Part shown: positions 24,601 to 35,859 of the stretch, piece after piece
Layout: the number at the start of each line of letters is the position of its first letter
How positions within the stretch are numbered: position 1 is the stretch's first letter
From: Alitta virens
Taxonomy: Eukaryota; Annelida; Polychaeta; Phyllodocida; Nereididae
DNA: 64,000 nucleotides
Assembly (NCBI GenBank): GCA_932294295.1
Contig: OW028580.1
Coordinates: 7,717,374 to 7,781,373 of the forward strand
Reading direction: 5' to 3'
Translations under genes and position numbers: made by a program
The notes under the pieces: model-generated
What the model was told of the DNA's origin: nothing
The model's input: the letters and a program-made list of their open reading frames with translations, nothing else
Databases searched by the model: none

Positions 24601-25668
24601 GAATTTATTGGAGGATTGGTACAGTTTTGTCATCACTTTCTGTGCATGCCCATATAAGGTAGTTCTGTAGTTGTGTTGCTCTATGACCAGTTTTAGCCGA
24701 TTTTAGCCAAATATTGGTTACCAAATGTGCAAAATGAATAAATGAACATTTTAGACATAAATGAATCGATAAACATGGTATTTTACTGCAATAAAACAAG
24801 GTACACAACATGGGTCTTACAAGGGATTGACCACATGCATGGCCTACATTTGACTGTGATTTAGTCCAATGAAAGTTGCACTATAAATAGCCTGCTGCAG
24901 TGGCCTAATGGTTTTGTCTGGTATGATTAAAAGTAGGGGTTGAAGGACCTGGGTACAAATCCAACCAGGGGAAAGTCTTTTCTTTTTTTTTTAATAAATA
25001 TGTTTACATGTCATTGCAACCACCTTTTTTCGAACCGCAAGTTTCTTAGTGACTTGGGGCTTACCATTTCAGAGCTTTTACAGATTTCCACCATTACAGA
25101 GAAAACGCAGAGTTTAAACATAATAATCATAAAATTAAGGCAAAAATATACTTTATTAGGAGCAAAACTTGGATGTTATTAGGATGTAACAAGATTACAT
25201 ATATATCTATATCTATGAAATGCAGACATCTTGGATGGATGGAATCTAGAAATCTAATAAAATGTACAGAAGAAAAAGATAATTGTTTGTCATATAAATG
25301 ACATGTATCTGATTCAGATATTTACATGAGAATAAACTTGGTATGCCCACATACATATATAATCTTTATTCACTGTTTATAACAGTACATATATAAAAAC
25401 AACAAGAATGGAAAATTAAAACTGTGTGTAAAAATATATCAAATCAACAAGTACAAATTGACTCGGAGAGACTTAAAATGTTATCTGAATTAAAATAGTT
25501 TAGCATTAAAACCATCTTTGGCATCCATCAATTTTTTTTTATCATATTACAAGTATTTTCAATATTACAGCTTTGTCTAGTTACATTTCTAATTACAGCA
25601 ATACTGCAAGTTGCACCTATATCACATGTTAAAGCACCATATTTGAATCCAATAAACTAATATGTAAA
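21700..25668. other. Intergenic region after the vWA gene
   Basis: Contains possible polyadenylation signals, poly-G tracts at 22813-22830 and 24246-24260, a Tc1-type end at 23.2 kb and a tRNA-like SINE head around 24895-24975. No gene is seen. Confidence 0.55.
23205..23665 (+). mobile_element. Tc1/mariner-type element end (left part)
   Basis: Begins at TA with CCGTTGTGCTCAAAAGTATG and contains non-coding sequence like the 5' regions of Tc1-type elements (CATAGCATCTCAATTGGATC near its right edge). No transposase is left. Confidence 0.5.
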
Positions 25669-25805
25669 TTACAAAACAGTCAAAAGCTTTTTATTTTTGA
25701 AGGATGTCAAATCTTTGCCGCTGAATTTCATCACTTCTTTCTCTCCCTCATACTTCACATGGTACATCCTCTTCCTCCCTATCATTTCTTCTTTTACAAT
25801 TGTAC
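25669..25805 (-). CDS. Terminal exon of minus-strand gene model
   Basis: 45 codons including a TAA stop at 25669-25671. The acceptor on the minus strand is TTTTCATTTTAAAG. The strand-like sequence MYHVKYEGEKEVMKFSGKDL suggests a chromo/Tudor-like fold; this is a visual judgement. Confidence 0.55.
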
Positions 25806-28800
25806 CTTTAAAATGAAAAAAGATATGATTAATGTTATCAAGAAAACTTTCAGTTAAAACAATTCTACAGGTTATACCCTCTATCGGCCAATTGATTTCT
25901 TTGTACTACTTTATCAGTATTGAATTAATTATGCTGAATTATTAATATAGTTCTGAATAATGTAGTTCTTAAACCTCATAAATTATAGGTATATATGGTC
26001 AAAGAAGGATGCGAGTATATATATATATATAACTCGCCTCAGCATAGAGACAGAGTGCAAGGGACCTCCAAATTAAGGAGTCATGCAAACAACATCCACT
26101 TTGGATGTTACTCATAAAGGGTGCTAGGCCCGCTCAGAAAGAAAACCTTGATTTTAAGATATACACTAGAAAGATCAGTCCAGGAATCAAGGTCCAAGAT
26201 GTTTTATGCCCAAACTTCGGATTTGTAACGCCATATGTTCAAGCATATATGCTATATCGATTCGCCACCCAAATCAGAAAATGAGTCATAGTTCAACATG
26301 GTAATTTTAATATGACTCGAAAAGTGGCAAACCAGAAGCATCAAACAAATACTCAACGTGTCATTAACTATAAATGCATACCTCTAAAGGTTTCACAGGA
26401 GCCATCCTGCAACCTCCATATATGGTCTATTCTGGACCCTAGCCATCCTCTTTTCTCCTGCAAAGAAATAAACATTTATGTAATTATACATATGAATTAC
26501 AATGAAATACAGTAAGTGTGTACACAAATCATGAGTCACAATACAACTACCTTCAAACCAAATTGTAAAATTCCACAACCAGCTATAATTAATAATGTGC
26601 AAGTAACAGCCAGCAATCAACAAAAAATTGTGTAGGCTACTTTTACTATAATATCACTATGCACATCCAATGCATGCACACTAAATAGTTCTATGTTCAC
26701 CAAATTATATTCAATGGGCATAAAAGGGACGGTGGGGGCCTATTGATCAGACATGGGGTACATTGAGACATGTGCAATATCTAAACTATGAATGCAATTA
26801 TTAATTCAAGACTCGTCTCATTTTGAAGGTGTAATGGCCCTTCCTTGATTTAAGGAGAATTCAAAATAATCTAGCAGTAAATTTTATCCATTAGATTACA
26901 GCATTATACATTCAATATTCAATATTTTAAAGATATTTTCAATCAACAATCAAATACATTTTTTAATCATTATTAATTAAAAAGTAAGTAGTATTCCCAA
27001 GCATGTCGGTGTCCATGATTTTAAATTTTAAAGAGTCTATGATATAGTTATTCAGAACCATCGCAACTGAGAAAAATATCTTATGAATGAATCTAACATT
27101 TGACAGTCATGTTAATTTTCCAACTGACTGACAGGGACTATTCTGACTGACATGCAGGCCAATGAAACCCTTATCTAGTGGATGTTTGGCTGTAGTTAAG
27201 GGTTCAAATGACCAGAAGTTTTCTCTAATAATTATGACATCAAATGCCCTTAGTGAAAAATTATGTCTACCTTCATAAATTTCTGCGCCTCTCTAACAGC
27301 ATTCTGGAGAGCAACCTGTTTAAAAAGAAAACAAAATGTACAGTTAACAAAAAGAACAAGCTTATAAATAAAAAAAATTGTGTGGCACAGCTACAATATG
27401 TCTACCCTGAAAAAGCTAAGGGTAGCATATAACAAGCCATTTTGTGGTCTGATGGGCTATCCCAAGTATTGTAGTGCTAGTCTGATGTTCACTAGTCACT
27501 AGTCATAGAGTTAGCACATTTGAAGCAGTTATTAGAAATCTTGTTTAAAAAATTCAATGAAAGGGATCAACAGGTCTGAAAATAGTATTATTATGAATGA
27601 ATTAAAATTGCATTTGAAGAGCATTGACTTGTTTTGTACTGTTGTTTTGTGAATTTGTTTTTACAGTGCCATATGAGAATACTCAGTAGTTAGGTAGTTA
27701 TTATAACGATATTGTAACTATATATTGTAACTATTGTGCATGTGTCTGCAATAAATAATACAAATAATAAAGTGAAAGTATTTGCAAAAAGTCATTTAAA
27801 GGAAAGACTAAAATCATATTAATTTAAACATCTTGGCAATAGATAGTTTACCAAAATATTTGTTTCAATAGATTCATAATTCTGTAAATGATAAACATTT
27901 ATTGTATTTGTTTATACCTTAAAATGTATTTGTTTATTTTATATTTAATTAAATATTAATAGGGGAATGCATTAAAATATAGTCTTTTAAAACTCATGCA
28001 TTTCCCCAACTAGTTGCTATCTTGTTTTGATACCACTGTTGTTTGTAAAGATATATGTATGTACATTGCTCTGGCTGAAAATTTAAAAAAATCTTCTGAA
28101 TCTGAATCTATACTCTGCAAATGTGCATGATATATCCACATGACCCTAATCGTGGAGGGGGGGGGGGGGGGTGGGGGGATTAGTTTGTGACAGCACCACC
28201 TGCTATAGTGAAATTGTAACACAACGATGGTCTATGGAATAATAATTGGGGAAAGGTGTTTAGGAGAGGCCAGAATGGGCAAAGCCCACTTGTAAAAAAA
28301 ATAAAAATAAAATAAAATATACAAACAAAAAAACCTCTGCCACTAGACTTTATGAACTTTATTTTGATAACAATATAATTATTTTTTCATACTAACGCTA
28401 TGTTATATCTATGCTATGTTTTACAAAATAAAATTAAATTGGCAAAAGTTTTATTTTGGGTGTCTGGAGCAGAATGTAAGCACTAAAAGGTATAGTGTAT
28501 TTGTGCTTGTTGGAAATCCCACGGGTATGAAATATTGCAAAAAACATATATCTTAATTATAGTACAATCACTTTCCAAGCTGAATTTAGAATTCAGTAAA
28601 GCTCCATGTATTTTACATGTAGCTGAAAGGTGACAACAACAAATTAATAGTAAATAGATATCTAATATCATTAATAAAAAAACATCTCACCCCATGTAAA
28701 AGAATTCAGATAATAGGTCTACAAATATAAATTTTTTTATTGTCAGCAGTGCTGAACCTATAATTGAAGTGGTTATATTTCGTCATAAACAATGCTTTCG

Positions 28801-29142
28801 TCCCTGATTAGGGATTGCTGTCTGATTCTTACATATTTAATATATATATTTGTAATATTTACCTCATTAGACACATGCTCAACCTGAACTATGCCGTGAG
28901 ACTCCCCGGCATCCTGAAACAATGTAGGAAATGACACATTAACAATGTTTCATAGCGTAAATCACAGGCGCCGTCCAGCTGGCATCAATGCGTTGTCAAG
29001 ACATAATATATCTTGACACTCCAGCTTCTGCTGGAGGGCGCCTGTACGTAAATAACATTCATACTGCAATGTAATATATCTACACTGTTATATTTACCTC
29101 ACTGAGCATGTCAACCTCAATGACTTCTAAGTCCCTGGCCTC
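25669..29142 (-). CDS. Minus-strand short-exon gene model ending in a chromo/Tudor-like tail (5' end not found)
   Basis: In transcription order the exons are 29098-29142, 28863-28913, 27271-27315, 26382-26457 and 25669-25805. The first four begin in phase 0, and the last two join in phase 1. All have AG/GT borders on the minus strand. The small exons read EARDLEVIEVDMLSE, DAGESHGIVQVEHVSNE and VALQNAVREAQKFMK. The last two give GSRIDHIWRLQDGSCETFRG and then a basic, aromatic strand pattern (RKRMYHVKYEGEKEVMKFS) that looks like a small Tudor/chromo-type barrel often found at the ends of transposon-derived proteins. It could be the 3' part of the KDZ-like gene at 30426-31249. No start was identified. 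Confidence 0.5.
26033..26135 (-). mobile_element. SINE family S1, inverted fragment
   Basis: The reverse complement matches the S1 core: the stretch from CTCAGCATAGAGACAGAGTG through AAGGGACCTCCAAATTAA to ACTCATAAAGGGTGC corresponds to 12610-12690 read backwards. Confidence 0.55.
26382..26457 (-). CDS. Penultimate exon of minus-strand gene model
   Basis: 76 nt with acceptor TTTCTTTGCAG and donor GTATGC. It reads EKRGWLGSRIDHIWRLQDGS and joins the terminal exon in frame. Confidence 0.55.
27271..27315 (-). CDS. 45-nt micro-exon of minus-strand gene model
   Basis: Bounded on the minus strand by TTTTAAACAG and GTAGAC, phase 0/0, reading VALQNAVREAQKFMK (helical). Confidence 0.48.
27960..28110 (+). 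mobile_element. Possible LINE 3' end
   Basis: The stretch ends in AATCTTCTGAATCTGAATCT, the same tail style as at 12.47 kb. No coding part is seen. Confidence 0.35.
28863..28913 (-). CDS. 51-nt micro-exon of minus-strand gene model
   Basis: Bounded by ATTGTTTCAG and GTAAAT, phase 0/0, reading DAGESHGIVQVEHVSNE. It looks like a duplicate of the exon at 29098-29142. Confidence 0.45.
28964..29045. repeat. Short hairpin between two micro-exons
   Basis: ACAGGCGCCGTCCAGC and GCTGGAGGGCGCCTGT form outer arms with one mismatch, and TGTCAAGA/TCTTGACA form a perfect inner pair. It is probably a small MITE. Confidence 0.55.
29098..29142 (-). CDS. 45-nt micro-exon of minus-strand gene model
   Basis: Bounded by ATGGTTCCAG and GTAAAT, phase 0/0, reading EARDLEVIEVDMLSE, with the same pattern as the 51-nt exon 185 bp away. 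Confidence 0.45.
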
Positions 29143-29633
29143 CTGGAACCATTAAAGCAAAATTACATACAATGAGTTGACAGCAAATGCTTTATATCAT
29201 GATGATAAGTAATTTAGTTAAGCCCCATGTACTATACATGTAGCTGAATGGTGACTACAAAAGATAAGTAGTAAATAGATATCTAATATAATTAAAAATA
29301 AAATTTGCTCAAATACATATCAAACCCTTACAAGTATTTTCCACTGTGCGGAACCTACAATTGAAGTGCTTATATTTTGTCATGAACAATGCTTTCGTCC
29401 CTGATTAGGGATTGCTGTCTGAGTCTTACATATTTAAGCCCATGTAAAATTAATAACTTGGTTCTCAGGCCCAATATCAATTTCAAATTGCTGCATTGCC
29501 AAATTTTTTGCCTTAATTGATAAAAAAAAAAAGAACCTGCTTTTCTAAATTTTCGCAATGTGGCAGCACTTGGCGTCAGCGCTATCGGATGGATATTGCA
29601 ATCAATTTCAGCACCCCTAGTGGCACAAAGAGC

Positions 29634-29752
29634 TGTGCAGATTTGAAAAAGTGCAGACCAAGTATTATATTAGTAATAGAAAGTGCAGACCAGATCTGAT
29701 AAAATGCAGACCAGGTCTGAAGAAGTGCAGACCAGATTTGAGAAAGTGCAGT
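29634..29752 (+). repeat. ~22-bp minisatellite AGTGCAGACCAGATTTGARAA
   Basis: About five or six units, some shortened. Confidence 0.75.
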
Positions 29753-30425
29753 AAAAGATTTATTCATAACCTACTTCAAAGTAAAACAGGGATAGAAATA
29801 AGGTTCAACAATTGTAACCTACTTTCCAGTTACCATAAATATTGATGTGGTAACCTACCCAAATGTCAACTGATGTGACCAAATAATTAGACGCATTTTG
29901 TCACAAATGGCAGTCCATTCGAGTGTAAAAAGATTATGGTAACCTGAACAATAATTCTCGACTTATTTCAATCCCTGGTAAAACAATGAGAAAATATTTA
30001 AAAAGTATTAACACAATGCCAGAATGCTTGGTGACTGTTTAATTGGGTGGTTTATGCTTCAGAACAGGGAAGAAACCACGTGTATTAGCATATGCATGCA
30101 TGTCTGCATCAGAATTAGGATGAACAGCTACACCAAGTATAACACTGAAATTTCTCAAAAAGATGTTAAACAGCTTTAAATTGGACGACAGCTGCATAGG
30201 TGATGCATGTTGCCATCTTTCATCCACCTCAATGAAACACTGGCAAAATTGTGGCATAATCTTAACAAGTACAACATGACTAACAGTCAGAGCATGCAGA
30301 GGTATTTTTGACATGCCATTTAATGCAACGCTTGGGAAATCAACTTGGCTATGCTAGAGGGTTGGCACTTGTGCTGTTTGTCATAGCGTACATATCTTGA
30401 TTATTGTATTTATTTGTGAACTAAC

Positions 30426-31249
30426 CTTTACGATCCCATACATTCAATATTCTGGAGTATTTCCTTGATGGGCAATCATGCGGTGGCAAATCTACTTTTG
30501 TTAACATATTCGACATTTGATACGGGTCCACATTCCTGAAAATATACTATTATTCCTTAACAAACAACAATAAAATAAGCTGGTTTAGAAAAATATGTTA
30601 AAGCAAAGAAAAAAATAAATAATAAGAACATACAGTATTTATTCTAAGTCAGGCTGCAACAGTTAAATCTTTATTAGATGAATTTAATTGAGTGTCATGC
30701 ACTGTCAGTGAATCCTCGTCTCAGTAATCATGGTTATGCTCAGTAGTAAATAAAATACTGACCTCATCATAAATCTCCGGCTTGTGGAATGTTACATTCT
30801 TGTGATATCTGCTGTAACATTCCGGGCAATAATGAGCATGAGGGCCACAGTCCGCACATCGTATCTGAGCCTGTTCTGTACATTCCTGGCCTGGTACAGC
30901 AATACATTTCAATACCGGTGCCTCATTTTCCACTGAGACACTTATGATACTGGGACGAAAAGAAGACCACTGCTCCACTGTCCTTTCCCTCTCACAAGCA
31001 TATGTTGACTGATGCTTTTCTTGGACATCTTGGACCGGAGGTGGTGCCACTGGTTCATCTACATATGTTTGATTTTGAACAGCCTGACTACTTCCTGATG
31101 ATGATGTATGCGGGTTAATTCCTTTTGCATATTTCCGTAGGTCACTGTAGCTCACTTTTCGTCTCTTTCCTGTCCTAACTCTTCCCTTATCATCCAGGTA
31201 TGATTCACTTTCACAGACGGACGAATTGTCTTCCACTTTGCCATAACAC
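30426..31249 (-). pseudogene. KDZ-transposase-type N-terminal cysteine-cluster region, two exons
   Basis: Minus-strand exon 30763-31249 (acceptor TTCTTTTTAAG, donor GTCAGT) has a basic, low-complexity start and then a cysteine cluster: IRCADCGPHAHYCPECYSRY followed by FHKPEIYDE. This is the pattern of the cysteine cluster in front of Kyakuja-Dileera-Zisupton transposases. Exon 30426-30546 joins it in phase 0 if the acceptor is GGAATAATAG, and it reads LPPHDCPSRKYSRILNVWDR, the next conserved block. Beyond it, at 30040-30330, only frame-shifted traces of the following block (FCQCFIEVDE) are seen, and no catalytic core is found. There is no ATG in frame at the start, so an upstream exon is missing. 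It is probably a broken transposon gene; a domesticated gene is possible. Confidence 0.55.
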
Positions 31250-34200
31250 CTTAAAAAGAATTCACAGTCACATTTACAGTAAACATCACTATCAGTTCAT
31301 TCAGATGATGTTCTGCCTCCCCTGATGTGATAGCCCTCTGCCCCAGCCCCCCCCCCCCCCACATGTTTTCAATACTCGCATATATATATATATATTTGTG
31401 TTGTCATTTTTATCAATTTTTCTTTCAATATCGATATCAGTATTCCCCTTTCGATATTGCAATATCGCAAAATACAGCAAATTGAGTATACATAATCACC
31501 AATAGAAATTAAACCACTATTCACAAGAGTTTATCTCCAAAGTCATTGTGAAACCGTTTACCTTTAATGTGATAACTATTAAGCCAATCTTTTAAACAAT
31601 CAGTTTCCAACTTGGGGTGGGCGTTGTGAAATCAAGTGCTTATCATGGCACAAATATACAGTTATTGCGGATAAACAAAGAATCAAAACATGAATTTTTT
31701 TTTATATCATACACATTATGCCTATATATGTTTAGTTACTTTAGAAATATATAATGTGTCATAAAGTACCTATTTAAGGCTTAACATTCTATTTATTGGC
31801 TACAGGAAGAGGTTTAAAATGACTAAAACAATTTAAACCTTAATGTTAACTAAAGATCACACATTCAAATACCCTAAGCAGAAGATCTTTAAAGCTTTGT
31901 CAATTGTATAATTTGAGTACCCTGAATGTTCGGTTCAATGACAATAGTATGGCTTGTTGTAATAGAAAAATTAAAAGATTATCATCCAATGATTGGTTAT
32001 GGCTTAGATAGTTGCTCTATGTAACTTACACATTACAGTGAAGAAGATAAAAAAATCATTGATGCTGACATTAAGTTTTTAGACCAGTATCGTTAAGTCG
32101 TAATCATGGATGACAAGTGGTCAAACACATTGGTTAACTCTTCATCATGGCTGGTTAACTCGTTGTCATGGCTGGTTAACTCTTCCTCATGGCTATCAGA
32201 CCGCAATCGAACGTTTCAGGGCCCAGCAATCAACCTGCCGGCGAGGGCCATAAATACTGATAACTTCACTTCAAGTTAATGTTTTTTAAATCTAAACAGA
32301 TTCATAATGCTCAGAACAAGACAAAATTTATCTTGAATAGTTGAATACCAACTTAGCAATTTGGTGTATACACTATCACAGTAAACAGTAAGTTTTTATA
32401 TAGGCTGCCTAAACATATTCTTTACTTTATTCATTTAAAGTTCACCTGATTGAATGTTTTAACTAATCTGCTCTCTAGGCCTACTTTATGTTGAATTTTT
32501 CTATTTTTCTCTATTGTGCAATGATACGTAGGCCTACACTACTAGTGTAATCATCCACAAAAGCTATCAGCGCTGTCAAGTATATTGATAAATCACTTGC
32601 ACTTTAGATTTAAGCAGAAATAAATAAACTAACACAACAAGCAATATGAAATATATATCTTATTATTTTTCAGTAAATAAATGGATAATAAAATATTATA
32701 TGTATTTTATCTAGTTCCATTATTAGACACGTTCATTTTAGAGTTAATAATGAATATAATTAAGGCGATTATAGAAACAAAGAATCCGATGTTTCGGCAA
32801 TTTTTCGGACGTTTCTGAAATCAGAAGTTTTGACTAGTATTCGTTGTACACTCTTGGGGTACTGCAATGCATGTATAATTGCAATAATGGTTATCCCTAA
32901 TTGCTAGTCAAACTTATTACAATAAAAATAAGAGAATTTCGCATTTTTTTAGGGAGGACTTCAGCAGATGATGACTATGCCTGTAGCATGTTGAATAATT
33001 CAAAACTTCATAATGTGATTATTGTCTCTTTGAATTAACCGGGAGGGATATACTTCTTTGATGGTGAGTCCATCTGACTCAATTGCCCTCGCTATATATA
33101 GTTTCCACTTTAATATCATGAAACACCAATTTGATAAAGCTTGAAATTAAATTACTAACGGACAATTTTCTCTTGAATATTTTAAGTGAGAATCTGATTA
33201 AATTTGGAAACATTTTTTACACTAGAAGTGAAATTACAATAGTTTTAGTCCATACAAGCAAAAGAGCATATTTGAAGTGGACCGGGGGGGGGGGGGGGGT
33301 ATGGAGCACGTATAGGCGTATGTAGGGCCCTGCGGGCGATGATCTCTAAAATGTCTAATCGGCGCCATATGTTAAATTAAAAATACAACCACAACTAACC
33401 CAATTTACTCATCAAATCTCACTTCGAACAGAAGTTTCAGGAATCGGACGTTTAGGGTGTCGGGATGTTACGGGTTTGGATGTTTCGGTCTTAGGATGTT
33501 TTGACTAGACACCTGAGTGTGGGGGGGGGGGGGGGGGTGTTGGAGCAGCGTCTACTGGGGCCAAAAGCCTGACTAAAGATAGAAAACGTAGTATTTAATA
33601 TATATAAATGGATATAGATTTATCACACCCCCCCCGCCCTCCCAAGGTAGGGGTAGAGAAACGGTACCCTGTTAATTAGGTGAGCACTACGAAGCACTTC
33701 GTAGTTTGGTCATTGCTCTTCCTTGCAGCTAGGTTTTAGCATTTAAAAGTTAGGTCAATTATTATTTTAAAAGTCAATAATGACATAATCTTGCATCAAT
33801 TGGTCAAAATCGTGAAGATGTGAACTGGGTTTAATTTAATATATATATGTGTATACTACTATAACACTGCATGTGATCTTCGTGGCTTAATGCCATATAA
33901 TAATGGGTATTACATCGACTTTGTACAGAGATCCCTTGAATAATATAAGTAAATAGATAAATTTAGGCCGTAATTCAAAACTTACCCAATGTATGTAGCT
34001 GCTTAGCTCTGATAAAAGCAGATTTCGCTGTGCTCTTGAAGAAGGGTGATAAACATGTGCAGAAAAATGTTGCGCTTGTCCACTAGGTGGAAGTTTATGA
34101 TATTACCAACAGAGGGCGCATTTGGTGGCTGGAGTAAAGGGTGGCAGTTAGCAAATCTTTACGCTAACTGAGACTACCCTATGGCTCAAGTTAAAGTGTT

Positions 34201-34411
34201 TTACACACTAAGCGTAGGCCTACGCTAATGGTACCATACTGCCCATACCAGTTTAGGAATTAACAAACTTTTATGTTAATGGAACCAAACCAGTTGGTAC
34301 AGTTGGCAAACCATTAGCGAAGGCATTCGCTTAACCCGCACAAAGCAATCACCGTATATGTACGAGTAATGTTTTATGGATGGGGTGCAGTTTTATGGAT
34401 GAGGTGCTAGG
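31250..34411. other. Intergenic, repeat-bearing
   Basis: Poly-C (31347-31360) and poly-G (33284-33299, 33521-33537) tracts and the 24-bp repeat. No coding region is supported. Confidence 0.5.
32129..32192 (+). repeat. ~24-bp short tandem repeat
   Basis: Three units of TGGTTAACTCNTCNTCATGGC. Confidence 0.7.
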
Positions 34412-34666
34412 ATGGAGTTCAGCACTCTAGCTGGGTCATTCCAGAACACAAAACTTTCTCCTAAACAAATGGAAACAGTGGGAGGTGGTTTTGTAGCCGT
34501 ATCCCTCTTTATGAGCATTGCTGTTTTAGTCTTGGCATTGTATTTATTGGAAAATATGCATATCAATATGCGTGTAATCGAAGATGAAAAACATTGTCTC
34601 ATAGTATGCCCACATAACACACTTAGTCGTGAGGACCTCTTTAAAATAGCTAATGATCGCATATAA
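34412..34666 (+). CDS. Small ORF with one predicted membrane helix, unidentified
   Basis: 84 codons with a hydrophobic stretch (VAVSLFMSIAVLVLALYLL, about residues 28-46) and polar ends. After the stop the same frame stays open with a lysine-rich tail up to about 34773, so the gene may be a longer one with a nonsense change. It is 1.2 kb upstream of the Polinton-like fragment and could be part of it, or chance. Not recognised. Confidence 0.25.
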   Translation: MEFSTLAGSFQNTKLSPKQMETVGGGFVAVSLFMSIAVLVLALYLLENMHINMRVIEDEKHCLIVCPHNTLSREDLFKIANDRI

Positions 34667-35329
34667 AATTTTGAGCAACTAAACAAAGAAGACAAATTTA
34701 AGACCATCATGAAATCAAAAGAGCCTGAGTTGTTAAAATCCCTTGGAAAATTTCTTGAAAATATTGATGCCTAATGAATGGTTGGGTCATCATCCATCGT
34801 GGAGCATTAACCATCACCCCCCAAACAAGCAGTTTCTGCTATACAAGCATTTTTATATATTGTGATCTATGTGCTTTTACACTCATGTACATAACTGTGC
34901 ACGATGCCTTGTTATATATAATATTTAGGGTTACTGTATACATGTGATATATGTCTATATATATATATTTTAACAAATGTATGTAAACGAAACTTAATGC
35001 TCATATTACCGTGCTATTGTTCAGCAACTGGGACCATGGATGTATAGATAATCCATTGATAATGTATAACTTTAACTTTTATACCATGTATATATATATT
35101 GAATATAGAAATAGTGAGTAGAAGTAGACTTAGTACACGTTTTTATCTGTTATCTTTGACAAATGTATCATGTATGATATTACTGTGTCAATAAAAGCAT
35201 ATATATAATATTATAAGCTATGGATGTTAAAATATTTGAAAAATATTTGCAAAAATATTCAGATATTCATAGTGTTCCCATACTATATATCGAACAAAAG
35301 CATACCTCTTTCTCAGCAGAATATAAGCC

Positions 35330-35563
35330 TTCAAAATTAGCAGATCAGCTTTAAATGACACATGGTTCACTTACTTTCGCACAGTTTATCAACTTGTCTG
35401 TTACATAATTGGTAAGCGAAGCCTAAACCATTTAAAGACAGTACACTAATCAAGGCAGATCCAATACAGACTGTCAAACTTTATCTTGAATTTTCATGGT
35501 TTATGTAAACCCATAAAAGCCTTAATTCTCAAGGGGGTTCACATATGTTCGAGCACAACTGTA
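35330..35563 (-). mobile_element. Tc1/mariner-type element end (right part)
   Basis: Ends in GGGGGTTCACATATGTTCGA followed by GCACAACTG and TA, the inverted counterpart of the terminus at 23205. It may belong to a separate copy of the same family. Confidence 0.5.
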
Positions 35564-35859
35564 CATACACAAAAATGTCATGGTTGGGGTCCTTCACTCC
35601 CTCCTGCACAGACACTGGTTACAAGGCACCGCCAGTTCAATGTCGTAGTTCGTGATTAGAAGAACAATACATTTGTACCTCAGCAGGCATTTGAGCTGCC
35701 AAAAACGGTGTTTACTTGAAAAAATATACAGTAATAATGCAATTATGCCATTAGTCTCAATTTTTACACAATGAAGGTATAACTAAGCGATTTTACACTA
35801 ACCGCATTACACTGATATTTGGCAATAGACTTTAGTAGTTAAAGTGCTAATTCAGCTCC

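Larger units (their letters stand above)
28598..29440. repeat. Partial tandem duplication around the micro-exons
   Basis: About 28598-28850 and 29218-29440 share long stretches (ACATGTAGCTGAA, AATGCTTTCGTCCCTGATTA, GGGATTGCTGTCTGA). This implies a local duplication of about 600 bp that took part of the minus-strand gene's introns with it. Confidence 0.6.
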
